A stretch of DNA of 64,000 bases, taken from Pseudomonas knackmussii B13 (lineage in GTDB: Bacteria > Pseudomonadota > Gammaproteobacteria > Pseudomonadales > Pseudomonadaceae). Every line of letters starts with the position of its first letter. The stretch's first letter is position 1. The notes under the pieces were generated by a model, which had not been told where the DNA came from, made no database searches, and was given only the letters and a program-made list of their open reading frames with translations. This document shows, piece after piece, positions 50,031-57,999 of this stretch. Position numbers and translations under genes: made by a program. Location of the stretch: positions 5,959,501 through 6,023,500 of the forward strand of contig NZ_HG322950.1 in NCBI RefSeq assembly GCF_000689415.1, written 5' to 3'.

Positions 50031-50582
50031 GTGTCCGATTTTTCCTCCCCCCTGCCCCGCTGGCTCGCTGAAGACCAACTGCCCGCCAACGTCGACCCCG
50101 CCGTACACGACTGGCTGTTCGACCAGGGCTCGCTGACTCGCCGCCTCACCGCCCTCGCCGAAGGCGCCTTCAGCGTCGAGCCGCTGTGCGAGGAGTGGCA
50201 AGTGCTGCGCGACGACGAGTGCGCCGCGCTGGGCGTGCCCAACGGCAGCCAGGGCTGGGTGCGCGAGGTCTACCTGCACGGCCACGGCCAGCCCTGGGTG
50301 TTTGCCCGCAGCGTCGCCGCGCGCGCCGCACTGGAAGCATCGGGCTTCGACCTGGCGCTGCTTGGCACACGCTCGCTGGGCGAGCTGCTGTTCAGCGACA
50401 GCGCGTTCCGCCGCGATGTGATCGAAATCTGCCTGTACCCCGCGCCCTTCCTCCCGCTGGAAGTGCGCCGCACGCTGCTTTGGGGCCGCCGTTCGTGCTT
50501 CCGCCGCGGCGCGCTGGGCGTGCTGGTCGCCGAAGTGTTCCTGCCGCGCCTGTGGCGCGCCGCCGGGGTCGACGCCTTATAA
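50031..50582 (+). CDS. ubiC: chorismate-pyruvate lyase
   Basis: 183-residue enzyme that cleaves chorismate to 4-hydroxybenzoate and pyruvate, the first committed step of ubiquinone synthesis. Family features: WLFDQGSLTRRLTALAEG (the substrate Arg region), VREVYLHGHGQPWVFARS and LLFSDSAFRRDVIEICLYPA, close to UbiC of E. coli. The start is a GTG at 50031; the ribosome site is weak. It lies 26 bp before ubiA. Confidence 0.94.
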   Translation: MSDFSSPLPRWLAEDQLPANVDPAVHDWLFDQGSLTRRLTALAEGAFSVEPLCEEWQVLRDDECAALGVPNGSQGWVREVYLHGHGQPWVFARSVAARAALEASGFDLALLGTRSLGELLFSDSAFRRDVIEICLYPAPFLPLEVRRTLLWGRRSCFRRGALGVLVAEVFLPRLWRAAGVDAL

Positions 50583-50608
50583 TCCTCCGTTCCTGTCCGG
50601 AGGTAGCC

Positions 50609-51499
50609 ATGTTCGTCGCCCTGATCAAACCTCTCGCCCGCCTGCACCCTCGCGCCTGGGACTTCATCCAGTTGACGCGCATGGACAAGCCGATCGGCAT
50701 CTACCTGCTGCTGTGGCCGACGCTGTGGGCGCTGTGGATGGCCAGCGGCGGCGTTCCCAGCCTGAAGAACCTGGTTATCTTCATCCTCGGCACGGTGGCG
50801 ATGCGCGCTGCAGGTTGCGTGATCAACGACTTCGCCGACCGCAACTTCGACGGCCACGTTGCGCGCACCAAGGCGCGTCCGCTGGCCACCGGCAAGATCA
50901 CCGTGAGCGAGGCCTGGATCACCTTCTTCGCGTTGCTGGCGACCAGCTTCGTGCTGGTGTTGTGCACCAACGAGAAGACCATCTTCCTGTCGTTCGGCGG
51001 CGCCGCCATCGCCGCGCTCTACCCCTTCATGAAGCGCTACACCTACTACCCGCAGGTGGTGCTGGGCGCGGCCTTCTCCTGGGGCATTCCGATGGCATTC
51101 ACCGCGGCCAGCGGCAAGCTGCCGGCAGCGGCCTGGCTACTGTTCTTCGCCAACGTGCTGTGGACCGTGGCTTACGACACCTACTACGCGATGACCGACC
51201 GCGAGGACGACCTAAAGATCGGCGTGAAATCCACCGCCATCCTCTTCGGCGACGCCGACCGGGTGATCATCCTGACCCTGCAGGGCCTGACGCTCCTGCT
51301 GACGGTGCTGGCCGCCAACCAGCTGCACCTGGGCTGGAGCTTCTATGCCGGCCTGGTAGTAGCTGCAGGCTGCTTCGCCTGGGAATTCCACTCGACCCGC
51401 GACCGCGACCCGCAGGCCTGCTTCAAGGCCTTCCTGCACAACCATTGGGCGGGGCTGGCGATCTTCCTCGGCACCGTCGCCGACTACGCGCTGCGCTGA
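50609..51499 (+). CDS. ubiA: 4-hydroxybenzoate octaprenyltransferase
   Basis: 296-residue integral membrane prenyltransferase, second step of ubiquinone synthesis. The two Asp-rich motifs are visible: NDFADRNFDGHVARTKARP and YYAMTDREDDLKIGVKSTA. About eight or nine hydrophobic segments. The start at 50609 has CCGGAGGTAGCC as the ribosome site. Together with ubiC it forms a conserved two-gene unit directly before the phosphate regulator genes. Confidence 0.96.
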   Translation: MFVALIKPLARLHPRAWDFIQLTRMDKPIGIYLLLWPTLWALWMASGGVPSLKNLVIFILGTVAMRAAGCVINDFADRNFDGHVARTKARPLATGKITVSEAWITFFALLATSFVLVLCTNEKTIFLSFGGAAIAALYPFMKRYTYYPQVVLGAAFSWGIPMAFTAASGKLPAAAWLLFFANVLWTVAYDTYYAMTDREDDLKIGVKSTAILFGDADRVIILTLQGLTLLLTVLAANQLHLGWSFYAGLVVAAGCFAWEFHSTRDRDPQACFKAFLHNHWAGLAIFLGTVADYALR

Positions 51500-51535
51500 G
51501 CGACGCCGACGACGGTTGGCCACTGGGCGAACGGT

Positions 51536-51904
51536 TTACTGCGGCTTGGCCACGTGCCAGGCGCCGTCCATCTTGCCCTCGCCGGTGGCGTCGCCGGGCT
51601 TCTGGTCCTTCACGAAGCGGTACAACGGCTTGCCGTAGTAGGCCCACTGCTGACCGCCGTCACGGTTGATCAGGGTCCAGTCTTCGCCAGCCTTGGCGCC
51701 GCTTTCGGCCATCAGCGGCGGCCAGAACTGCTCGCACTGGCCCGTGCACATCGACTTGCCGCCACTGTCCTTGTCGAAGGTGTAGAGCGTCATGCCCTTG
51801 GCATCGACCAGCATGCCGTTCTTGACCGTGGCCGGGTCGGCCGCGTGCGCGGCCAAGGCCGGCAGCGCCAGGCCGAGGGCCAGCACCAGGTGTTTGCAAT
51901 TCAT
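51536..51904 (-). CDS. COG4315 family predicted lipoprotein-like protein
   Basis: 122-residue secreted protein. Signal peptide MNCKHLVLALGLALPALAAHA. The mature part (VKNGMLVDAKGMTLYTFDKD, then MCTGQCEQFWPPLMAESG and YYGKPLYRFVKDQKPGD) matches COG4315, a family with a repeated GMTLYTFDKD-type unit and a conserved cysteine pair. Function unknown; sometimes linked to outer-membrane stress or metal. Convergent with ubiA. Start at 51904 has GAGGAGATCGACG before it. Confidence 0.82.
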   Translation of the reverse strand: MNCKHLVLALGLALPALAAHAADPATVKNGMLVDAKGMTLYTFDKDSGGKSMCTGQCEQFWPPLMAESGAKAGEDWTLINRDGGQQWAYYGKPLYRFVKDQKPGDATGEGKMDGAWHVAKPQ

Positions 51905-52079
51905 CGTCGATCTCCTCAGAAGCGGTGGGAACCGCAAGGGAGCGCAGCGGGACGGCGGCAGGTCAGGCAGGCCGCCAAGACGGTCCCGGCGATACGCGTC
52001 GAACCACCCTCAAGGGCGGTCTGATCAGCATAGTAGAGCGCCCGCCAACCGCCGGGCCTGGCGCTCGGCTAACATGCTG

Positions 52080-52097
52080 GTGTCACATCCTTGAAAT
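52080..52097 (+). promoter_or_regulatory. weak candidate Pho box upstream of phoB
   Basis: GTGTCAC-atcc-TTGAAAT at 52080-52097 has the two seven-base halves of a Pho box spaced by four bases, 49 bp upstream of phoB. Identity to the consensus CTGTCAT is 5/7 and 4/7. phoBR is expected to be autoregulated, but this match alone is weak. Confidence 0.3.
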
Positions 52098-52145
52098 AAT
52101 TCCGTTATCTAATGCGGCGCAGTAGAGAACTCCAGAGACGAGACC

Positions 52146-52835
52146 ATGGTTGGCAAGACAATCCTCATCGTTGACGACGAAGCACCGATCCGCGAGATGA
52201 TCGCAGTGGCCCTGGAAATGGCCGGATACGAGTGCCAGGAAGCGGAAAGCACCCAGCAGGCCCACGCTGCCATCGTCGACCGCAAGCCGGACCTGATCCT
52301 GCTCGACTGGATGCTGCCGGGCACCTCCGGCATCGAACTGGCGCGCCGCCTGAAGCGTGACGAGATGACCGAGGACATCCCGATCATCATGCTCACCGCC
52401 AAGGGCGAAGAGGACAACAAGATCCAGGGCCTGGAAGTCGGCGCCGACGACTACATCACCAAGCCGTTCTCGCCGCGCGAACTGGTCGCCCGCCTGAAGG
52501 CCGTGCTGCGCCGCACCGGCGCCGGCGACAGCGAGGCGCCGATCGAGGTCGGCGGCCTGATGCTCGATCCGGTCAGCCACCGCGTGACCATCGACGGCAA
52601 GCCCGCCGAAATGGGTCCGACGGAATACCGCCTGCTGCAGTTCTTCATGACCCACCAGGAACGCGCCTACACTCGCGGCCAACTGCTCGACCAGGTCTGG
52701 GGCGGCAACGTCTATGTGGAAGAGCGCACCGTCGACGTGCACATCCGCCGTCTGCGCAAGGCCCTGGGCGAGGTCTACGAGAATCTGGTACAGACCGTGC
52801 GCGGGACCGGGTATCGTTTCTCCACCAAGACCTGA
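52146..52835 (+). CDS. phoB: phosphate regulon response regulator PhoB
   Basis: 229-residue OmpR-type response regulator. The receiver domain has the acidic pair in IVDDEAP and phosphoacceptor Asp54 (LLDWMLPG), with K in YITKPFSPREL. The C-terminal winged helix ends in DVHIRRLRKALGE and TVRGTGYRFS. It activates pst, phoA and other phosphate-starvation genes. It lies 72 bp before phoR. Together with the pst operon 6.5 kb away it makes the window's phosphate module. Confidence 0.97.
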   Translation: MVGKTILIVDDEAPIREMIAVALEMAGYECQEAESTQQAHAAIVDRKPDLILLDWMLPGTSGIELARRLKRDEMTEDIPIIMLTAKGEEDNKIQGLEVGADDYITKPFSPRELVARLKAVLRRTGAGDSEAPIEVGGLMLDPVSHRVTIDGKPAEMGPTEYRLLQFFMTHQERAYTRGQLLDQVWGGNVYVEERTVDVHIRRLRKALGEVYENLVQTVRGTGYRFSTKT

Positions 52836-52907
52836 CGCGCACCGCGCCTCGGGAACGGCTCGCACTGTCGCGGGCCGTTCCTGCATTGCTCACAAGGACT
52901 GGACCTG

Positions 52908-54203
52908 GTGAACCAAGACTGGCGTGGCGCCCTCATTCGCCATCTGCTGTTACTGATTCTCGCCGCCGCGCTGCTCGGCGCGGTGACCGGCCAATACGGC
53001 TGGGCCCTGGCCGCGTGCCTGGGCTTCTACCTGGGCTGGACCCTCTGGCAGGTGCTGCGCCTGCACAAGTGGCTGAAGAACCATCGCGACGACGAACCGC
53101 CACCGGACGGCTATGGCCTCTGGGGCGAAGTGTTCGACAGCATCTATCACCTGCAACGCCGTAACGAACGCGCCCGCGGCCGCCTGCAGGCAGTGATCGA
53201 CCGTATGCAGGAATCCACCGCCGCACTGCGCGACGCCGTGGTCATGCTCGACGCCGACGGCAACCTGGAGTGGTGGAACATCGCCGCCGAACGCCTGCTC
53301 GGCCTGCGCAGCCCGCAGGACGGCGGCCAACCGGTGACCAACCTGATCCGCCATCCGCGCTTCAAGGAATACTTCGCCCACGGCAACTACCAAGAGCCGC
53401 TGGACCTGCCCTCGCCAGTGAACGACAAGCAGCTGCTGCAGTTCCAGATCACCCTCTACGGCAACGGCGAGCACCTGATGCTGGCGCGCGACGTGACCCG
53501 CGTGCACCTGCTGGAGCAGATGCGCAAGGACTTCGTCGCCAACGTTTCCCACGAGCTGCGCACGCCGTTGACGGTGATCGCCGGCTACCTGGAGACGCTG
53601 CTGGACAACGTGGAGAACATCAACCCGCGCTGGAACCGCGCCCTGCAGCAGATGCAGCAACAGGCTTCGCGCATGAAGACGCTGCTCAACGACCTGCTGC
53701 TCTTGGCCAAGCTGGAAGCGACCGACTACCCGGCGGACAACAAGCCAGTGGCGGTGGACCTGATGCTGCTGGCGATCCGCAACGACGCCCAGGCGCTGTC
53801 CGGCACCAACGAGCACCGCATCAGCCTGGAGGCCGACCCCAAGGTGCGCCTCAAGGGCAGCGAAGCAGAGCTGCGCAGCGCCTTCTCCAACCTGGTGTTC
53901 AACGCGGTCAAGTACACCCCCGCGGGCGGCGAGATCCGCATCCGCTGGTGGGGGGACGAGCAGGGCGCGCATCTGTCCGTGCAGGACAGCGGCATCGGCA
54001 TCGATCCCAAGCACCTGCCACGCCTGACTGAGCGTTTCTATCGCGTCGACTCCAGCCGCAATGCCAGCACCGGCGGCACCGGCCTGGGCCTGGCGATCGT
54101 CAAGCACGTGCTGATCCGCCACCGCGGCACCCTGGACATCAGCAGCGTGCTGGGCAAGGGCAGCAGCTTCGTCTGCCACTTCCCGCCGCAGCAAATGGCT
54201 TGA
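52908..54203 (+). CDS. phoR: phosphate regulon sensor histidine kinase PhoR
   Basis: 431-residue sensor kinase. Two N-terminal hydrophobic segments, little periplasmic domain (IRHLLLLILAAALLGAVTGQ, ALAACLGFYLGWTLW), then a PAS-like region (VMLDADGNLEWWNIAAERLL), the H box with phosphoacceptor His215 (VANVSHELRTPLT), the N box LVFNAVKYTPAGG and G boxes DSGIGIDPKHLP and GGTGLGLAIVKH. The start is a GTG at 52908. Signal comes through PhoU and the Pst transporter rather than through an own sensor domain. Confidence 0.96.
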   Translation: MNQDWRGALIRHLLLLILAAALLGAVTGQYGWALAACLGFYLGWTLWQVLRLHKWLKNHRDDEPPPDGYGLWGEVFDSIYHLQRRNERARGRLQAVIDRMQESTAALRDAVVMLDADGNLEWWNIAAERLLGLRSPQDGGQPVTNLIRHPRFKEYFAHGNYQEPLDLPSPVNDKQLLQFQITLYGNGEHLMLARDVTRVHLLEQMRKDFVANVSHELRTPLTVIAGYLETLLDNVENINPRWNRALQQMQQQASRMKTLLNDLLLLAKLEATDYPADNKPVAVDLMLLAIRNDAQALSGTNEHRISLEADPKVRLKGSEAELRSAFSNLVFNAVKYTPAGGEIRIRWWGDEQGAHLSVQDSGIGIDPKHLPRLTERFYRVDSSRNASTGGTGLGLAIVKHVLIRHRGTLDISSVLGKGSSFVCHFPPQQMA

Positions 54204-54273
54204 AACAGCGCCGTCTTGCCATGGCGGCGGCATGCCGCCATCCTTACCCGTTCATTCCTCAGCCAACAGAACC

Positions 54274-55614
54274 ATGGACCCTTCCCCTAGTAGCACCCTG
54301 CTGACCTATTTCGCCGATTTCGGCCTCGTTCTCTTCGCCCTCTTCCTCGTCGTGCTCAACGGTTTCTTCGTGGCCGCCGAGTTCGCCATGGTCAAGCTGC
54401 GCTCCACGCGCGTGGAGACCATCGCCAAGCAGCACGGCTGGCGCGGCAACATCCTGCGCAAGGTGCACCACCAGCTCGACGCCTACCTCTCCGCCTGCCA
54501 GCTCGGCATCACCCTCGCCTCCCTCGGCCTGGGCTGGGTCGGCGAGCCGGCCTTCGCGGAACTGCTGGAGCCCCTGCTGGGCGCGGTGGGCGTACACAAC
54601 GAAGAGATCATCCGCGGGGTGTCGTTCTTCAGCGCCTTCTTCATCATTTCCTACCTGCACATCGTGGTCGGCGAACTGGCGCCCAAGAGCTGGGCAATCC
54701 GCAAGCCGGAGCTGCTGTCGCTGTGGACCGCGGTGCCGCTGTACCTGTTCTACTGGCTGATGTATCCCGCCATCTATCTGCTCAACGCCAGCGCCAACAC
54801 CATCCTCAAGATTGCCGGCCAGGGCGAGCCGGGGCCGCATCACGAGCACCACTACAGCCGTGAAGAGCTCAAGCTGATCCTCCACTCCAGCCGCGGCCAG
54901 GACCCGAGCGATCAGGGCATGCGCGTACTGGCCTCGGCAGTGGAGCTGGGCGAGCTGGAAGTGGTGGACTGGGCCAATTCCCGCGAAGACCTGGTCTATC
55001 TCGAGCGCAACGCGCCGCTGGCCGACGTGCTGGCGACCATTCGCCGCCACAAGTACAGCCGCTATCCGGTCTACGACGCCGAGAAGGGCGAGTTCACCGG
55101 CGTGCTGCATATCAAGGACCTGCTGCTTGAGCTGTCCGCCCGCGAAAACCAGCCTGAGCGCATCGATCTCGACGAACTGACCCACCCGCTGGAGCTGGTC
55201 ACCAAGCACATGCCGCTGTCGCGCCTGCTCGAGCAGTTCCGCCAGGGTGGCGCGCACTTCGCCCTGGTCGAGGAGGCCGACCACAAGGTGGTCGGCTACC
55301 TGACCATGGAAGACGTGCTGGAAGTGCTGGTCGGCGATATCCAGGACGAACACCGCAAGGCCGAGCGCGGCATCCTCGCCTACCAGCCGGGCAAGCTGCT
55401 GGTACGCGGCGACACCCCGCTGTTCAAGCTGGAGCGCCTGCTCGGCGTCGACCTCGACCACGTCGAAGCGGAGACCCTGGCCGGCCTGGTCTACGACAGT
55501 CTCAAGCGCGTGCCGGAAGAGGAAGAAGTGCTGGAAACCGAAGGCCTGCGGATCATCGTGAAGAAGATGAAAGGACCGAAGATCGTCCTTGCCAAGGTGA
55601 TCAAGCTGGACTGA
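54274..55614 (+). CDS. CNNM/CBS domain transporter-associated protein (CorC/HlyC family)
   Basis: 446-residue membrane protein. The N-terminal DUF21/CNNM membrane domain (LVLFALFLVVLNGFFVAAEF, VSFFSAFFIISYLHIVVGEL, AVPLYLFYWLMYPAIYLL) is followed by two CBS domains (about 215-340) and a C-terminal CorC_HlyC domain (LGVDLDHVEAETLAGLVYD). Related proteins handle Mg2+ or Co2+ export or resistance. The start at 54274 is after a short AGCCAACAGAACC; no strong ribosome site. It follows phoR by 70 bp on the same strand. Its 3' end is 34 bp from the left end of the IS3 element. Confidence 0.87.
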   Translation: MDPSPSSTLLTYFADFGLVLFALFLVVLNGFFVAAEFAMVKLRSTRVETIAKQHGWRGNILRKVHHQLDAYLSACQLGITLASLGLGWVGEPAFAELLEPLLGAVGVHNEEIIRGVSFFSAFFIISYLHIVVGELAPKSWAIRKPELLSLWTAVPLYLFYWLMYPAIYLLNASANTILKIAGQGEPGPHHEHHYSREELKLILHSSRGQDPSDQGMRVLASAVELGELEVVDWANSREDLVYLERNAPLADVLATIRRHKYSRYPVYDAEKGEFTGVLHIKDLLLELSARENQPERIDLDELTHPLELVTKHMPLSRLLEQFRQGGAHFALVEEADHKVVGYLTMEDVLEVLVGDIQDEHRKAERGILAYQPGKLLVRGDTPLFKLERLLGVDLDHVEAETLAGLVYDSLKRVPEEEEVLETEGLRIIVKKMKGPKIVLAKVIKLD

Positions 55615-55648
55615 TCTGCCCGCGCACTGCGAAAAAGGCCGCTCGATG

Positions 55649-55676
55649 TGTCCCGTCCTGAATAAGGTTTACACCT
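55649..55676 (+). repeat. left terminal inverted repeat of the IS3-family element
   Basis: The repeat begins TGTCCC and ends TTTACACCT. It pairs with the reverse complement of 56945-56972 at 24 of 28 positions, with mismatches only at positions 5, 6, 15 and 16. Confidence 0.9.
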
Positions 55677-55701
55677 TCGCCCTTATTTCAGGAGAGCCCC
55701 G

Positions 55702-56103
55702 ATGGCAGAAGGTGTTCGTCGCAGCCAGCGTGATTACACGCTGGCTTTTAAACTGGCGGTGGTCGACCAGGTCGAAAAAGGGGAAATGAGCTACAAGGAG
55801 GCTCAGGCCCGCTATGGCATCCAGGGCCGCTCGACGGTGCTGGTGTGGTTACGCAAGCATGGCCGGCAGGACTGGAACCAGGGCGCCTCCCTTCGAAAGG
55901 CTCGGAGCCCGGATATGAATACCCCGATATTGCCGTTGACCCCGGAACAACGCATCAAGGAACTCGAGCAGCAGCTTGAGGTGATGAGCCAGAAGGCGCA
56001 GTTCTTCGAGGCCGTGGTGAATGTGCTGGAGAATGACTACGGCGTTTCGATCGTAAAAAAGCGTCCCGGCAAGTCCTCACGCAAAGGCAAGTCCAAGCGC
56101 TGA
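55702..56103 (+). CDS. IS3 family transposase OrfA
   Basis: 133-residue first frame of the element. The N-terminal helix-turn-helix region (YTLAFKLAVVDQVEKGEMSY, then YGIQGRSTVLVWLRKHG) is typical of IS3-family OrfA, and a leucine-zipper-like coil follows (QRIKELEQQLEVMSQKAQFFEAVVN). It ends in a Lys-rich tail (PGKSSRKGKSKR). The slippery sequence lies 13 to 15 codons before its stop. It binds the inverted repeats and forms the N terminus of the fusion transposase. Confidence 0.93.
   Translation: MAEGVRRSQRDYTLAFKLAVVDQVEKGEMSYKEAQARYGIQGRSTVLVWLRKHGRQDWNQGASLRKARSPDMNTPILPLTPEQRIKELEQQLEVMSQKAQFFEAVVNVLENDYGVSIVKKRPGKSSRKGKSKR
56055..56061 (+). other. programmed -1 ribosomal frameshift site of the IS3 element
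   Basis: The slippery heptamer is A_AAA_AAG in the orfA frame (GTA AAA AAG). One base back, the frame is open directly into orfB (reading through KKASRQVLTQ and SVSRACQF). This is the standard IS3-family arrangement that makes the OrfAB transposase. Confidence 0.85.
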
Positions 56104-56126
56104 GTGTTAGCAGGGCTTGCCAGTTC

Positions 56127-56924
56127 ATGGGCATCAGCCGCCAGGCGTACTACCAGCGCAACCGGGCGGCGGATCAGCGCAGCCAGCAGGATCGACAGAT
56201 CGCCCAGTTCGTGCGGCAGGTGCGGATGCGTCAGCCGCGCCTGGGAGCACGCAAGCTGCATTATCTGTTGCAGCAGCAAGCGGAAGCCGCGTTGCGAGTT
56301 GGGCGCGATCGCCTGTTCCGGGTGCTGGCCGAGCACCGCCTGCTGGTTCGACCCAAGCGGGCGTACCACAAGACCACCCACAGTTTTCACCGGTTCCATC
56401 GCCATCCCAATCTGCTCAAGCCAGGGCCGCAACAGGTCTTGCCCGATGCGCCGGAGCGCGTCTGGGTTGCCGACATCACCTATCTGCCCAGCCAGAGCGG
56501 CCCGCTGTACCTGAGCCTGGTCACCGACGCCTATTCGCGCAAGATCGTCGGCCATCACGTCCACGACAGCCTGCACGCCGAGTCGGTGGCCCATGCCTAC
56601 AGCCAGGCCCTGCGGCGCCGCACGACGCAGGAACCCCTGGTGCATCACTCCGACCGAGGAATTCAGTACTGCTCGGGGCTTTACCAACGCCTGCACGCGC
56701 AGCACGGAGCAATCTGCTCGATGACCGACGGCTACGACTGTTACCAGAATGCGCTGGCTGAGCGCGTCAACGGCATCCTGAAGAACGAGTTGCTGGAGCA
56801 TCCTCCCGCCGACCTCGCGCAGGCGCGCCGCATGGTGCGTGAAGCCGTCGACATCTATAACCGCGAGCGCCCTCACCTGGCCCTGAAATACAAAACGCCC
56901 GATGCGGTGCATCGGGCGTTTTGA
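56127..56924 (+). CDS. IS3 family transposase OrfB (DDE catalytic domain)
   Basis: 265 residues from the internal ATG, and longer when made as OrfAB by -1 frameshifting at 56055. The rve catalytic domain has the DDE triad: Asp in VWVADITYLPSQ, Asp in HHSDRGIQYCS, and Glu in NALAERVNGILKNELL. The HTH_21 region precedes it (QFVRQVRMRQPRLGARKLHY). The frame is complete and undamaged. It ends with a His-Arg-Ala-Phe tail just before the right inverted repeat. Confidence 0.95.
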   Translation: MGISRQAYYQRNRAADQRSQQDRQIAQFVRQVRMRQPRLGARKLHYLLQQQAEAALRVGRDRLFRVLAEHRLLVRPKRAYHKTTHSFHRFHRHPNLLKPGPQQVLPDAPERVWVADITYLPSQSGPLYLSLVTDAYSRKIVGHHVHDSLHAESVAHAYSQALRRRTTQEPLVHHSDRGIQYCSGLYQRLHAQHGAICSMTDGYDCYQNALAERVNGILKNELLEHPPADLAQARRMVREAVDIYNRERPHLALKYKTPDAVHRAF

Positions 56925-56944
56925 GGTCTGGAGCATGGCCTGAG

Positions 56945-56972
56945 AGGTGTAAACCTATTTCAGGACTAGACA
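56945..56972 (-). repeat. right terminal inverted repeat of the IS3-family element
   Basis: Reverse complement begins TGTCTA and ends TTTACACCT; complementary to 55649-55676 at 24 of 28 positions. The M23-like gene's stop lies 18 bp beyond it. Confidence 0.9.
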
Positions 56973-56989
56973 TGCATGTCCGCAGCGGA

Positions 56990-57886
56990 TCATTCCTTGA
57001 CCACCGCGAAGTTCGGCAGCGTGCCCACTGGCTGGGCGAAGTCGTAGGGAATGGATTCCAGCGCCAGCCCGACGTTGCGCTGCACCACGAAGTGAAGGTG
57101 CGGCCCGCTGCTATTACCGGTGTTGCCCGAACGCCCGAGCGGCGTCCCCTCGCCTACGCGCTGGCCCTCGCTGACCAGCACCGAGCCGCGCATCAGGTGC
57201 AGATACACGCCCATGGTGCCGTCGTCATGCAGGATGCGCACGAAGTTGCCGGACGGGTTGTTGCCGCGCCCGCTCTGCCCGTTCTCCACCTTGACCACCA
57301 TGCCACCGCGCGCCGCGACTATGGGCGTGCCTTCGGGCATGGCGATGTCCAGCGCGTAGCGGCTCTTGGGCGTGAAGTGGCTGTACTTGCCGTTGGCCCC
57401 CTGGCTCAGGCGGAACGGGCCGCCACGCCAAGGCAACGGGTAGCGGAACGGCACCGGTTGCAGCCGCGGATCGCCAAGCGCGTAGCGCAGCTTGGGCTTG
57501 TACTGCATGGGCCGCCCAGGGTCGCGCGGGCTCAGGGTAGCGAGACGCATGGAGGTGCGCGGCGCCAGCACCCAGTGGATCGGCTGCTCGGGCACGCCCA
57601 CGGTGTTCTGCGCGGCGTTGACGCTCAGCTCGATCTCCACTGGCGCGTAGAGGTCATTGCGCACCTGCAGGGTGTCGAAGCCTTCGCCCTTGAGGGTCTG
57701 CAGCTTCACCTGCTCTTCGAGGTGCTCGACCATGCGGTCGCGGAAGACGAACACCGATGCGCCCGACACGGCCTTGTCCGTATAGGTGACCACGCCATTG
57801 GCGTCGGTGTACTTGTAGATGGTCACGGCCGCAGCCGGCCCCGTGGCGGCCAATAGACCGCAGAGGAAAATCAAGCGCCCCAGCAT
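56990..57886 (-). CDS. M23 family peptidase-like protein with N-terminal DUF4124
   Basis: 298-residue secreted protein. Signal peptide LIFLCGLLAATGPAAA is followed by a DUF4124 motif (YKYTDANGVVTYTDKA) and, in the second half, an M23/LytM-type domain (RYALDIAMPEGTPIVAARG, VYLHLMRGSVLVSEGQ and SGNTGNSSGPHLHFVVQ). The HLH of the last motif and the Asp in ALDIAMP are present, but the usual first zinc-ligand His is replaced by Arg (RYALD). Activity is therefore uncertain, although this substitution is seen in some homologues. It may cleave or bind peptidoglycan. Convergent with the CNNM gene, now separated by the IS3 element. Confidence 0.85.
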   Translation of the reverse strand: MLGRLIFLCGLLAATGPAAAVTIYKYTDANGVVTYTDKAVSGASVFVFRDRMVEHLEEQVKLQTLKGEGFDTLQVRNDLYAPVEIELSVNAAQNTVGVPEQPIHWVLAPRTSMRLATLSPRDPGRPMQYKPKLRYALGDPRLQPVPFRYPLPWRGGPFRLSQGANGKYSHFTPKSRYALDIAMPEGTPIVAARGGMVVKVENGQSGRGNNPSGNFVRILHDDGTMGVYLHLMRGSVLVSEGQRVGEGTPLGRSGNTGNSSGPHLHFVVQRNVGLALESIPYDFAQPVGTLPNFAVVKE

Positions 57887-57999
57887 GTCGACTCTGGTTA
57901 TAGGTATGCGACGCCAGCAAGACTAGCAGCGCGCTCGGGCAGCGACGAGCAGCCGAGCGTCAGGCTGTGAAGCAATACGGATTGCAGCCGACCGACGGT

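Larger units (their letters stand above)
55649..56972 (+). mobile_element. complete IS3-family insertion sequence, 1324 bp
   Basis: The element is bounded by 28-bp imperfect terminal inverted repeats (55649-55676 and 56945-56972), which match at 24 of 28 positions and begin TGTC. Both transposase frames and a -1 frameshift site are intact, so it looks functional. No clear target duplication can be seen (left flank ...GATG, right flank TGCA...). It sits between the convergent CNNM-type gene and M23-like gene. Confidence 0.93.
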
